Assembly (NCBI GenBank): GCA_910585725.1
Contig: CAJUFA010000018.1
Coordinates: forward strand, 7,049 to 71,048
Origin: an uncultured Dorea sp.
Lineage (GTDB): Bacteria; Bacillota; Clostridia; Lachnospirales; Lachnospiraceae
Reading direction: 5' to 3'
DNA: 64,000 bases
In this document: piece by piece, positions 7,922 through 16,610 of the stretch
Numbering within the stretch: position 1 is the first letter of the stretch
Layout: the number at the start of each line of letters is the position of its first letter
The notes under the pieces: model-generated
What the model saw: only the letters and a program-made list of their open reading frames with translations
Database searches by the model: none
Told to the model about the DNA's origin: nothing
Made by a program: the position numbers and the translations under genes

Positions 7922-9502
7922 TTATATATTCAGCAAATCGCTGTATACTTTCAACGCACCGTCCGTCTCATGTGCAAGCACTCTTTTGGCCAATACTTTC
8001 CCAAGCTGAACACCCTCCTGATCAAAGCTGTTCACATTCCATACAAATCCCTGGAACATAACCTTATTCTCGAAGTGTGACAGAAGAGCTCCAAGCGCCT
8101 TAGGATCCAGCGCTTCGCCTATGATAATACTGGAAGGACGTCCGCCCTCAAAATTCTTATTACGGTTCTCGTCTGCTTTACCACATGCAAATGCAACGAT
8201 CTGAGCAGCGACATTTGCACAAAGCTTCTGCTGACTGGTACTGTCCTGAATCAACACGTCCGTACCGATCTGGCTGTTCTTAAATCCGACAAACTGAAGC
8301 GGGATAATATCCGTTCCCTGATGAAGCAGCTGATAGAAGGAATGCTGTCCGTTTGTTCCTGGTTCCCCAAAGATAACCGGACCGGTCACATAATCCACCG
8401 GCTCTCCAAAACGATTCACTGATTTGCCGTTAGATTCCATATCAAGCTGCTGCAGATGCGCCGGAAAACGGCTCAATGCCTGTGAATACGGAAGGACTGC
8501 CGTAGCGGGATATCCAAGGATATTACGCTCATAGACTCCGATCAGCGCGTCCAGCATCGCCGGGTTCTTAAGCACGTCCTCTTCCTTGGACAGCTTATCT
8601 TCCTCTGCCGCGCCTTCCAGAAACTGCGCGAACACCTCCGGCCCAAACGCCAATGATAATACGGCGCCTCCAACTGCTGAAGTTGAGGAATATCTTCCGC
8701 CGATATAATCATCCATGAAAAACGCAGCCAGATAATCATCGCTCTTAGCCAACGGTGAAGTCTCGCTTGTAACGGCGATCATATGCTTAGAAGCATCTAA
8801 TCCGGCATTTGCCAGAGCGTCCTTAACAAAAGACTCGTTCGTCAGAGTTTCCAGCGTCGTTCCTGACTTCGATACGAGAACAAAGATGGAGTGCGCAACA
8901 TCGATAGAACCAAGAACCGCCGCCGCATCATCCGGATCTACGTTACTGATGAACTTCGCTTCCATCTTGAACAGGTCATTCTTCTTTGCCCAGTTCTCAA
9001 GAGCAAGATACATGGCGCGGGGACCCAAATCACTGCCGCCGATACCGATCTGGACAACTGTCGTAAACTTCTCTCCCGCCCCGTTCACAATCTCTCCTGC
9101 ATGAACCTTGTTGGCGAAGTCTGCAATCTTCTCCTGCTGTTCCGCATAGAACGCACGCTTATCTACTCCGTCTGCCGTAACAGCGTCTCCTAACTGTCCG
9201 CGGGTCATATGATGAAGAACAAGACGTTTCTCACCGGTATTAATCACTTCTCCGTTGTAAAGCGCTTTGAATTTGTCCAAAAGCTGCGCCTCATCCGCCA
9301 ATTTGCCAAGCGCCGCCAGCACCTCGTCATCCACCTGCTTTGCAGCATAGTTGAACGTAAGACCTGCAGCCATCGGAATACTATAATTCCTGACACGCTC
9401 TGCGCCGTTCTCTCCGGACATTACTTCTGCAAGCTTTACACATCCTGCTTTTGAGAGTTCTTGATAAGAAGCAAGGGTATCTAAGTTGTTCCAGTTAAGC
9501 AT
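7922..9502 (-). CDS. pgi: Glucose-6-phosphate isomerase
   Basis: Interconverts glucose-6-phosphate and fructose-6-phosphate in glycolysis. The PGI signatures are clear: IGIGGSDLGPRAM, SKSGTTLETLTNE, GGRYSSTSAVG and the C-terminal QDSTSQQKL-like segment. I place the start at ATG 9502 (MLNWNNLD), which has a perfect GGAGGA site 10 bp upstream, giving 526 residues; an upstream in-frame codon at 9535 adds 11 residues without support. mutY follows after 2 bp. Confidence 0.95.
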   Translation of the reverse strand: MLNWNNLDTLASYQELSKAGCVKLAEVMSGENGAERVRNYSIPMAAGLTFNYAAKQVDDEVLAALGKLADEAQLLDKFKALYNGEVINTGEKRLVLHHMTRGQLGDAVTADGVDKRAFYAEQQEKIADFANKVHAGEIVNGAGEKFTTVVQIGIGGSDLGPRAMYLALENWAKKNDLFKMEAKFISNVDPDDAAAVLGSIDVAHSIFVLVSKSGTTLETLTNESFVKDALANAGLDASKHMIAVTSETSPLAKSDDYLAAFFMDDYIGGRYSSTSAVGGAVLSLAFGPEVFAQFLEGAAEEDKLSKEEDVLKNPAMLDALIGVYERNILGYPATAVLPYSQALSRFPAHLQQLDMESNGKSVNRFGEPVDYVTGPVIFGEPGTNGQHSFYQLLHQGTDIIPLQFVGFKNSQIGTDVLIQDSTSQQKLCANVAAQIVAFACGKADENRNKNFEGGRPSSIIIGEALDPKALGALLSHFENKVMFQGFVWNVNSFDQEGVQLGKVLAKRVLAHETDGALKVYSDLLNI

Positions 9503-9574
9503 AGTAACTTTCCTCCTAATATAAATATTAATCAAGCATCTCTATTATATTATTAATACCCCTTGAATTCAAGA

Positions 9575-10348
9575 CTATGACCCTGATTTCATATTATTTC
9601 TCTTACTGTTCAATTCTAATGCTGAACTGAGACTATTGGGTATCCCTCTTGGTCCTCTGACTGCAAAAATTCCATATTCCTCCTTAAGCACGTCGAAGGT
9701 GAAGATTTCCGGCTGGTATCGTTTCAGCAGTCTTATCCTCATCACCGCCGTAATCGACAGATTCTCATCATCATAATGGTACGGAACGTCTGTTTCTGTC
9801 ACCTTACATTTAAACATAATTGCCGATACCGGCGCCCCCACATATATATAAACCGTATCTCCTGTCTTAATTCCTCTTCCCTGTTTCCAGTCAATTTCTT
9901 TCACGTCGTCAAAGGCATGTTCTATATCATAAAATTTGGGATTTGCAGGAATAATCCATTCTTTAGGCGGGCGAATCTTATTCTTCTTCTTTGCTGAAGC
10001 GGTAGCGATAAAGCTCATATCAATCAGATCAAAAACTTTAGAATCCGGCACCGTTCCATCCAACATTACCGAGATCCAATGCTGTTTATTCATATGATAG
10101 GCCGGCATAATGCCGTCTTCTTGAATGAGCATATCCCGAAAAAACATATCGTCCATCTTCAAATTCACCACATCTACATAATCTTCACCGATAAGCCCCA
10201 GCCTGCAACGCTGCACGCACATCGCCAGAGCAAACCATTTGTTATTGTCATTATGACGAAAGACCGCGTTATCGTCATACTTTTTCCATGGATACTCAGG
10301 CTCCGTCTTATATTTTTTCTTTATATAGTCAAACACGTCCTGCCGCAT
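9575..10348 (-). CDS. MmcQ/YjbR-like protein fused to an EVE/PUA-like domain
   Basis: About 257 residues. The first 120 match the MmcQ/YjbR fold (YPWKKYDDNAVFRH, KWFALAMCV, VNLKMDD, PAYHMNKQHWISVML). From about residue 130 comes an EVE-type module (PPKEWIIPANPKFYDIEHAF, then WKQGRGIKTGDTVYIYVG), a PUA-like fold known to bind modified bases in DNA or RNA. No enzymatic role is known for MmcQ-like proteins. The start chosen, ATG 10348, has GGAAG upstream; an earlier in-frame codon lacks it. Neighbours (pgi and a LacI regulator) give no functional hint. The fusion suggests nucleic-acid recognition, which is inference. Confidence 0.75.
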   Translation of the reverse strand: MRQDVFDYIKKKYKTEPEYPWKKYDDNAVFRHNDNNKWFALAMCVQRCRLGLIGEDYVDVVNLKMDDMFFRDMLIQEDGIMPAYHMNKQHWISVMLDGTVPDSKVFDLIDMSFIATASAKKKNKIRPPKEWIIPANPKFYDIEHAFDDVKEIDWKQGRGIKTGDTVYIYVGAPVSAIMFKCKVTETDVPYHYDDENLSITAVMRIRLLKRYQPEIFTFDVLKEEYGIFAVRGPRGIPNSLSSALELNSKRNNMKSGS

Positions 10349-10438
10349 CACACCACTTCCTTTCAATTTTCAATAAGGTCCTTTACAGATCGAACCGCCA
10401 GATTATCCGCTATTGTAAAATCATCAATATTTTTCTTG

Positions 10439-11482
10439 TCATAGATTCTGCGAACAGATAATCGATAATTCCGGTTGATTATCTGTTGCTTCGGGCAATT
10501 TATTCTTCTGCAGATATTCCCTGAGGAACATAAGCGGAAGGTAGCCCTGCCGATAGATATTCTGTGTAATCGTAAAATCAATACTTCCATCCTTCAAAAG
10601 AAGCTTCGTACTCTGGGCCAGATCGTGGCAGATGATACGCACTTCGCCCTTTCTTCCCGCTGTCTTCACAGCCTCCGTACACCCGGATACACTGCGGTTC
10701 GCCATATATATGGCATGAAGCGCCGGATGAGCGTTCAGATATTCCAGGACTTTACGGTACGTAATCTGATAATCATTATAAGATTCGATGACTTCGATCT
10801 GAGAATCTGAAAAACCCATTTCACTGAATCGTTCTATAAATCCATTCATACGGGCGCGGTGTCCTTCAAATTCATGATTCCCGATCACTGCCAGTACCCG
10901 TCCGTCTCCGGGAATACATTTGCCTGTGATTTCCGCCGCGATTCTTCCGCTCTGCCTGTAATCCTGACCGACAAAACACAGTTTCTTACATTCTGTAAGA
11001 TCAGAATTAAAAGTCACAATCGGAATCTTCTGTTCATTCAGACGACGAATACGTTCCGTAATAGTCGGAACATCCGGTACGCACAGCGCAACCCCCTGAA
11101 TTCCCTGATCTAACAGATGATCCAACAATTCCACCGCCTCCCGCGGGACATCTGTCTGGCATTCCCCAACAAAGATTTCTGTCTTCAGATCTTCCAGATC
11201 TTTACGTGCGGCTTCAATTCCCCGCATAATCTCTGACTTGAAGTGTCCTGTCCAATTTGGCAGGAGAACGCCAAGCTTCGTATCCGGCGCCGCCGATCTC
11301 TTCTGCAGATTCTGAAGATGCAGCTCCTTCAGTGACAGATAACCTGTTTCATCCAATGCTTTCGTCACCCTTTCAAATACTTCCGCACTGACGTTTGCCC
11401 GGTTATTCAATACCCTGTCTACCGTACCGCGGGATACGCCTGCTTTATCCGCCACAGCCTGTATTGTTGGACGCTTACTCAT
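10439..11482 (-). CDS. LacI-family transcriptional regulator
   Basis: 347 residues. The N-terminal LacI helix-turn-helix is explicit (TIQAVADKAGVSRGTVDRVLNN), followed by the hinge and a periplasmic-binding-protein-like effector domain (about 65-340, LGVLLPNWTGHFKSEIMRGI). An AGGAGG site precedes ATG 11482. It is divergent from a sugar-phosphate isomerase across a 330-bp control region with repeated TGTTGTAAA motifs. By family it should sense a sugar or nucleoside and control the isomerase and perhaps itself; the ligand is unknown. Confidence 0.9.
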   Translation of the reverse strand: MSKRPTIQAVADKAGVSRGTVDRVLNNRANVSAEVFERVTKALDETGYLSLKELHLQNLQKRSAAPDTKLGVLLPNWTGHFKSEIMRGIEAARKDLEDLKTEIFVGECQTDVPREAVELLDHLLDQGIQGVALCVPDVPTITERIRRLNEQKIPIVTFNSDLTECKKLCFVGQDYRQSGRIAAEITGKCIPGDGRVLAVIGNHEFEGHRARMNGFIERFSEMGFSDSQIEVIESYNDYQITYRKVLEYLNAHPALHAIYMANRSVSGCTEAVKTAGRKGEVRIICHDLAQSTKLLLKDGSIDFTITQNIYRQGYLPLMFLREYLQKNKLPEATDNQPELSIICSQNL

Positions 11483-11814
11483 AGAACCCTCCTCTTTCTA
11501 TTATATTCTTCTGTCATATTTTTCTGTCGCACTTCTGCGTTGTAACACATACTTCTTTGAGTATAGTTTATCATAAGATATTTTTCTGTGCAACTGCATC
11601 GTTTTGTCCGTGCAAAAGTAACAAAAAATCCATTTTTTATTGACTGCACTGATTTTATAGGATAAAATAATGTTGTAAACGCACACTTATGTTGTAAATA
11701 TATCATTTAGAGACGCGGAAGCGTTCGGCTCTGCCGTGTAAGATTGTTGCACCGCTGCTGCTGCAAAATCAGCAAAAGAGGGCAGACCGGTTAAAATTAC
11801 GGAGGTGGAATAAG
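11483..11814. promoter_or_regulatory. Divergent control region between LacI regulator and isomerase
   Basis: A sigma-A promoter for the plus strand lies at 11640-11668 (TTGACT, 17 bp, TAAAAT). Right after it are two direct copies of TGTTGTAAA (11671-11679 and 11690-11698, 19 bp apart), and a related GTTGTAACAC at about 11539. These are candidate LacI-type operator elements by position. The remaining 110 bp form a leader ending in GGAGGTGG before the isomerase ATG. Confidence 0.5.
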
Positions 11815-12603
11815 ATGAGCTTAAGAAAATGTGCCTGTATCGACACACTTTATACTGAACTTGAATGGAAAGACAGATTTCAGGCGGCAAAGGACGACGG
11901 CTTTGCCGCCGTAGAATTCTGGGATTGGAGGAACCGCGACCTGAAAGAGACGAAGAAAGCCGCGGAAAACGCTGAGATTATCATCAGCGGCTTCAATGGC
12001 GACGCCGATTATTCTCTGGTCGATCCTGCCCACAAAGAAAATTACTTAGAAGAGTTGAAAAAATCAATTGACGCAGCAAAGGCTATCAACGCCCAAAGTG
12101 TAACCATTCATTCCAATGCGCTGGGCGAAGGAGGTATCGTAGTCAATTCCTACGATAACCTTTCCGATACTGTAAAACTCTGCTCCATGTATGATACGCT
12201 GCTTGCCTGCGCTAGATTAGCAGAACAAGAAGAGATCAATGTGAATCTGGAAGCCTTGAATATTACCACTGATCATGTTGGAAATTTTCTAAAATACACA
12301 CAGACCGGCGCAGAAATCTGCCGTCTGATTCATTCTCCACGGCTAAAATTATTATATGACATTTATCACATGCAGATTAATGAGGGATGTATCTGTGATA
12401 CGATCAGCAGCTACATAGACCAGTTCGGTCATATCCACGCGGCGGATGCCCCGGGACGCCATGAACCAGGCACCGGTGAAATTAACTATAAGAAAGTTCT
12501 CCGTCATCTGGAAGAATGCGGATACTCCGGGTTTATAGGATATGAACTGTTCCCGCTGACCGATACCAGACACGCTGTAACGGCTATTATGGAGCATTGC
12601 TAA
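11815..12603 (+). CDS. Sugar phosphate isomerase/epimerase (hydroxypyruvate isomerase-like TIM barrel)
   Basis: 262 residues of the xylose-isomerase-like TIM-barrel superfamily. Metal ligands expected for the Hyi/IolE-like group are visible: E in NLEALN, D and H in LLYDIYHMQI, H in GHIHAADAPGRHEPGTGEINY and E in GYELFP. This HEPGTGEI segment is most like hydroxypyruvate isomerase relatives. The substrate cannot be assigned. It starts at ATG 11815 with GGAGGTGG upstream and sits opposite a LacI regulator that probably controls it. No transporter or kinase accompanies it. Confidence 0.82.
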   Translation: MSLRKCACIDTLYTELEWKDRFQAAKDDGFAAVEFWDWRNRDLKETKKAAENAEIIISGFNGDADYSLVDPAHKENYLEELKKSIDAAKAINAQSVTIHSNALGEGGIVVNSYDNLSDTVKLCSMYDTLLACARLAEQEEINVNLEALNITTDHVGNFLKYTQTGAEICRLIHSPRLKLLYDIYHMQINEGCICDTISSYIDQFGHIHAADAPGRHEPGTGEINYKKVLRHLEECGYSGFIGYELFPLTDTRHAVTAIMEHC

Positions 12604-12612
12604 GCACCGGTG

Positions 12613-12800
12613 TTAATCCCTGCTTATGGTATCTGCCACCGTCATCTTCTTAATCTGCTTCGCCGGCCCTATGACAGCCAGACACACGGAGATAAGTCGT
12701 CGCATCGCCCGATATCATCCGGTCTAACTGCCGCACACTCATTCCGGTCGCCCGCATCGCGCCGTATTCTTTCATCCTTGCCGACACAGAGTAGTTCCTT
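12613..12800 (-). pseudogene. Relic of an FtsX-like ABC transporter permease
   Basis: On the reverse strand one frame reads YSVSARMKEYGAMRATGMS followed by VRQLDRMI, the conserved cytoplasmic segment of FtsX/MacB-type permeases. A second frame ends GPAKQIKKMTVADTISRD-stop (stop at 12613-12615), the usual extreme C-terminus of the same proteins. The roughly 50-60 residues that normally lie between, including the last membrane helices, are missing and the frame shifts. This is a decayed fragment with no start. Its upstream side is now occupied by an inverted repeat and the MATE gene promoter. Confidence 0.65.
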
Positions 12801-12854
12801 ACAAAACTGTAAGGCACTACTCTACTTGACAATATTAAAAAAACGTTATATACA
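12788..12854 (+). promoter_or_regulatory. MATE gene promoter with upstream inverted repeat
   Basis: TTGACA (12826-12831), a 17-bp spacer and TATACA (12849-12854) form a strong promoter. Immediately upstream, AGAGTAGT-(t)-CCTTACA-aaac-TGTAAGG-(c)-ACTACTCT (12788-12823) is a long, nearly perfect inverted repeat of operator type. It overlaps no gene except the edge of the permease relic. The regulator is unknown. Confidence 0.6.
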
Positions 12855-12881
12855 TATACAGGTAAAGAGGTGAATGAAAGA

Positions 12882-14228
12882 ATGGCAGAAGTAACTAAAC
12901 AAGAATTTTCATTTCTGGAAGGACCGGTATTTGGCTCTCTGCTTCGCTTCGCGATGCCGGTACTCGGCGCGTTGATCCTGCAGGCAGCATACGGCGCGGT
13001 GGATCTCCTTGTAGTAGGTCAATTCGGCGACGCTGCGAGCATATCGGCAGTGGGAACCGGAAGCGCGTTCATGCAGATGGTAACCTTCGCTATTACGAGC
13101 CTTGCCATGGGTTCTACCGTCGTGATCGGACAGCATATCGGCGAAAAGAAACCGAGAGCCGCCGGGGATGCAGTCGGAACCACGATCATTTTATTCGCAG
13201 CGCTCGGTATTATACTGACGATATTATTAGAGATATTTGCAGGGAACATTGTAAGCCTTTTAAAGGTCCCGTCAGAATCTGTAGATAAGACAATTCTGTA
13301 TATCCGTATCTGTTCCGCCGGAATTGTTGTCATTACCGCCTATAATGTAATCAGCGGCGTACTAAGGGGCGTTGGAAACGCGAAGCTTCCGTTTATATTC
13401 GTAGGGATTGCCTGTGTCGTCAACATAATAGGCGACCTGCTCTGTGTCGGAATACTGCATATGGATGTGGCAGGCGCCGCCCTTGCTACGATCACGGCAC
13501 AGCTTGTATCGGTAGTTTTGTCGCTGTTCGTGCTGCGCAGACAGAATCTGCCGGTTTTATTCTCCAGAGAACAATGCAGGATCTATTCCCAGGAGCTGAA
13601 ATATATCTTGAATGTAGGCGTACCTATCGCATTGCAGGAAGCGATAGTACAGATCTCATTCCTGGCGATCAATTCTATCATTAACGACATGGGATTGATG
13701 CAGTCGGCGGGATATGGAGTGGCCCAGAAGATAGTTTCCTTTATCATGCTTGTTCCCTCCTCCATTATGCAGAGTGTATCCGCATTCGTAGCACAGAATA
13801 TCGGCGCCGGAAAGAAAGACCGGGCAAAGGCAGGATTCTTTACGGCAATAAAAACGGGCTGTACGGTCGGCGTCGTTATCTTCCTCGCCGGATTCTTCGG
13901 AGGAGCATGGATGTCTTCGTTATTCACCGACGATTCCCGGGTTATCCTGCAGAGCGCGGACTATCTGAAAGGATTTTCGGCGGAATGTATTCTGACCTGC
14001 ATACTGTTCAGCAGCATCGGATATTTTAACGGATACGGGAGGAGTATCCCGGTGATGGTACAGGGCATCTCATCCGCCGTCTGCATCAGGATACCCGTAT
14101 CTGTCTTAATGTCCAGGCTTCCTCAGTCCTCCCTTCTTCTGGTTGGTCTTGCAACACCGATCACAACAGTGTACGGAATCATCTTTTTCATGATCTGTTT
14201 TGCACGGCTCAGGCATAAAAATCAATAA
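12882..14228 (+). CDS. MATE-family efflux transporter
   Basis: About 448 residues with twelve hydrophobic segments arranged as two similar halves. Family hallmarks include FAMPVLGALILQAAYGAVDLLVVGQFG at the start of the first half (split: FAMPVLGALILQ, then YGAVDLLVVGQFG) and VGVPIALQEAIVQISFL opening the second. MATE pumps export cationic drugs or metabolites using Na+ or H+ gradients; the substrate is unknown. I choose ATG 12882, with AGAGG 11 bp upstream, over the GTG at 12870, which has none. A strong promoter with an inverted repeat precedes it and a terminator hairpin follows. Confidence 0.9.
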   Translation: MAEVTKQEFSFLEGPVFGSLLRFAMPVLGALILQAAYGAVDLLVVGQFGDAASISAVGTGSAFMQMVTFAITSLAMGSTVVIGQHIGEKKPRAAGDAVGTTIILFAALGIILTILLEIFAGNIVSLLKVPSESVDKTILYIRICSAGIVVITAYNVISGVLRGVGNAKLPFIFVGIACVVNIIGDLLCVGILHMDVAGAALATITAQLVSVVLSLFVLRRQNLPVLFSREQCRIYSQELKYILNVGVPIALQEAIVQISFLAINSIINDMGLMQSAGYGVAQKIVSFIMLVPSSIMQSVSAFVAQNIGAGKKDRAKAGFFTAIKTGCTVGVVIFLAGFFGGAWMSSLFTDDSRVILQSADYLKGFSAECILTCILFSSIGYFNGYGRSIPVMVQGISSAVCIRIPVSVLMSRLPQSSLLLVGLATPITTVYGIIFFMICFARLRHKNQ

Positions 14229-14243
14229 ATTTCATACATAAAA

Positions 14244-14280
14244 AATATAAGGAAGAGGTTTTCTGCCTCTTCCTTATATT
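14244..14280 (+). terminator. Terminator-like hairpin after the MATE gene
   Basis: AATATAAGGAAGAGG and CCTCTTCCTTATATT form a perfect 15-bp stem with a 7-base loop, 15 bp after the stop codon. Confidence 0.65.
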
Positions 14281-14451
14281 AATATTATAATACAAAAATC
14301 GCCGGAAATCAAGACTTGTATCGACCTTCGCTCAAGAGTATACTACATATCACACTCTCTTATTTGCATCAGAGCATGTATGAAAAATGCTCTGGAAAAC
14401 GGCAGAGGAGATCAGAATCAGCAGAATATTTTTCATTATGGAGGTATGTGT

Positions 14452-14988
14452 ATGGACGGACAAAACTGGCTGGAACTATTGAACAGACAAACATGGCTTC
14501 AACAAATACAGGAAATAAATCAGTATACCGAAAAATATGGACTGACATTATCAGAAAAGGATACGGAAATTCTGCTTGCGGAAAAGAATCATACACTCAG
14601 AACTGAACAAAGAGTCGAATTCGGACAAAGTATCCTGCCGCAGATCATCTATGCTTTTTGCGATTCTTCTTTTATATCAGGCGATAACTATCTCGATACC
14701 CTGATCCGGTTACAGGAAATATTCTATCTCTACAAGAATGAGATGCAGGACGAGATTACAGACGAGGAATTGATTCATTTTATGAGAGAGCAGTTTGAAA
14801 CCGTGTGCTATGGAGATCTGGACTATCTCGAAGGAACCTGCCTTGATATCTTTGCACAGGCGATCAGAGCCGGTTACAGGGGATATAAAAAGACTCGGGG
14901 TTACGGCGAATTTGATAAGCTCGATATTGTCCAAAGATGGGATGAGAAACTGTACTTGGAAACATTAAGAGAACTCTGCTGGAGGTAG
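14452..14988 (+). CDS. Uncharacterised protein, DUF6323-like
   Basis: About 178 residues, soluble and mostly helical, with no membrane segments or catalytic motif I recognise. Characteristic segments are TLSEKDTEILLAEKNHTLR, VEFGQSILPQIIYAFCDSSF and LEGTCLDIFAQAIRAGYRG. From memory these resemble the family called DUF6323 in Lachnospiraceae; the name needs a profile search. The start is ATG 14452 with TGGAGGT 6 bp upstream; an ATG at 14380 lacks a site. It ends 5 bp before the next gene, whose ribosome binding site (GGAGGT) lies in its last codons, so the two are probably co-translated. Confidence 0.6.
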   Translation: MDGQNWLELLNRQTWLQQIQEINQYTEKYGLTLSEKDTEILLAEKNHTLRTEQRVEFGQSILPQIIYAFCDSSFISGDNYLDTLIRLQEIFYLYKNEMQDEITDEELIHFMREQFETVCYGDLDYLEGTCLDIFAQAIRAGYRGYKKTRGYGEFDKLDIVQRWDEKLYLETLRELCWR

Positions 14989-14993
14989 CTGTT

Positions 14994-15824
14994 ATGGATT
15001 ATCAAATGGAAGAACTTCTCCCTATCGTCTCCGAACTGGCGCAGAAATACGCCGGTTACGAAAGCACATCTATCACTTACGAAAAGGCACAATCACTTAT
15101 GGAGGCCGTTTTATTTTGTCTGAACGAGTATAATACTTCTTATATGAATACAACAAATCTTGTACATAAGGATATCCCTGTAACAGAGCAATATAATATT
15201 GGCGTAAAACTTTTATATGAAAAGGTGGAGAATATCCGGAAAATTTTTAATAAGATCTCCCTGCAATTTGAAGACTTTGGTGTTAAATGCCTGTATGATA
15301 CGGTGCAGAAGGGTATCCCGCAATTCCTGAAATGGTACGACATTAGATTTTGCCCCCAGGATACAATCCTGACTCTGGACTATCCGCTGCTTATTGACTT
15401 AAGCTCTCTGAACGGAGCGGACGCCATTTACGAATATATCCGCGCCATTCGTACAGAACAATTATTCCTGGGAGCGCTTGACCGCGACTATATCATATCG
15501 GTCTTAGAAATATATGACTCTGAATATCAGGAAATGATAGAAAACATATGCAGCATTGCGTTGACAAATATGATCGGTCATATCGCAATTAAAAAACCCT
15601 TCCATGACGCCGGATTTCTATATGAAGAGCATATTCAATTATCAAATGTATTCGGTGGGAAATCCATTGCGGACATAGAGGATATGATAAAAGAGCTGAT
15701 CCTGAAGATCGTGAGCCAATTTTATGAAAACGACATGAACATACTGGAATATCTATGCCGTGAATCAAATAATATCGCGGTACGAATCTATACAGCGATT
15801 CAATATAAACAATTTCCTAAATAG
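14994..15824 (+). CDS. Uncharacterised protein, DUF6179-like
   Basis: 276 residues, helical, no recognisable enzyme motif. The N-terminus (MDYQMEELLPIVSELAQKY, GYESTSITYEKAQSLMEAV) resembles, from memory, DUF6179 proteins that accompany DUF6323 proteins in gut Clostridia. Those may be longer, so either a C-terminal truncation or a natural short form is possible. It is translationally coupled to the preceding gene. A TetR gene with its own control region follows. No function is proposed. Confidence 0.55.
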   Translation: MDYQMEELLPIVSELAQKYAGYESTSITYEKAQSLMEAVLFCLNEYNTSYMNTTNLVHKDIPVTEQYNIGVKLLYEKVENIRKIFNKISLQFEDFGVKCLYDTVQKGIPQFLKWYDIRFCPQDTILTLDYPLLIDLSSLNGADAIYEYIRAIRTEQLFLGALDRDYIISVLEIYDSEYQEMIENICSIALTNMIGHIAIKKPFHDAGFLYEEHIQLSNVFGGKSIADIEDMIKELILKIVSQFYENDMNILEYLCRESNNIAVRIYTAIQYKQFPK

Positions 15825-15837
15825 GGCTTCTCAAAAA

Positions 15838-15877
15838 CGGTCAATAGTCTATAATAATACATATAACCCATTGACCG
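15838..15877 (+). promoter_or_regulatory. Inverted repeat flanking the -10 box of a TetR-ABC operon
   Basis: CGGTCAAT (15838-15845) and ATTGACCG (15870-15877) are perfect inverted copies. A TATAAT (15850-15855) lies between them, 46 bp upstream of the TetR start. The arrangement suits repression by the TetR protein itself; this is inference. Confidence 0.5.
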
Positions 15878-15900
15878 CATCAGTCAGCGAGGTATTACAC

Positions 15901-16518
15901 ATGAACGAGAAATTTTATTCTCTTCCGAATGAAAAGCAGCAGCGGATCATCAATGCCGGATTCCGCATATTTTCCCGGAATTCTTACAAGAAAAGTCCGA
16001 TGCAGGAGATTGCAGACGAAGCCGGGATCAGCAAATCCCTCTTGTTTCATTATTTTCACAATAAGAAAGACCTGTATCTTTTCTTATGGAATACGGCCGC
16101 TGATCTTACCGTCGAATATCTCACCCGTTACCACTGTTATGAGTCTGCGGATCTGTTCGAGATGATGGAGCGCGGGATGCGCGCAAAGTCTCGGCTCATG
16201 TGCCTCTATCCGGATATGACCGCGTTCGCCCTAAAAGCATTTTATGAAAAGGACGCCGCAGTCTGTAATGATATTCAGACGAGTTACCAGGAACATTTCA
16301 ACCGGAAAGCGACAGATGCCCTTGCGGGCCTTAACCCGGAGGATTTTATCCCCGGCCTTGACCTTAAGATGATGCACCGCCAGATCTACCTGATGTCCGT
16401 CGGCTATGTATGGGAGCTATCGCAAAGCGGCGCCGCCCTGGACGCCGAAACAATGGAAAAGGATTTCTCAGAGATGCTGGCATTCTGGAAAAATGTATAT
16501 CTGCGGAAAGACTCCTGA
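15901..16518 (+). CDS. TetR/AcrR-family regulator of an ABC exporter operon
   Basis: 205 residues. The N-terminal helix-turn-helix is plain (KKSPMQEIADEAGISKSLLF, then HYFHNKKDLYLF). The start at ATG 15901 removes a long unsupported N-terminal extension that overlaps the preceding gene; GAGG lies upstream. It is followed by an ABC ATPase (92 bp on) and an ABC-2 permease, a common regulator-exporter arrangement in which the TetR protein represses the pump until ligand binds. The C-terminal domain is of the TetR_C type but the ligand is not deducible. Confidence 0.87.
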   Translation: MNEKFYSLPNEKQQRIINAGFRIFSRNSYKKSPMQEIADEAGISKSLLFHYFHNKKDLYLFLWNTAADLTVEYLTRYHCYESADLFEMMERGMRAKSRLMCLYPDMTAFALKAFYEKDAAVCNDIQTSYQEHFNRKATDALAGLNPEDFIPGLDLKMMHRQIYLMSVGYVWELSQSGAALDAETMEKDFSEMLAFWKNVYLRKDS

Positions 16519-16610
16519 TACTCCATCCGGCCAGCACACTGTCAGCCGCCTGCCGGGCATCTGCTTTGCCCGCTTTCAAACACTCTCCAGAGAAAGGATA
16601 CACGAATTAT

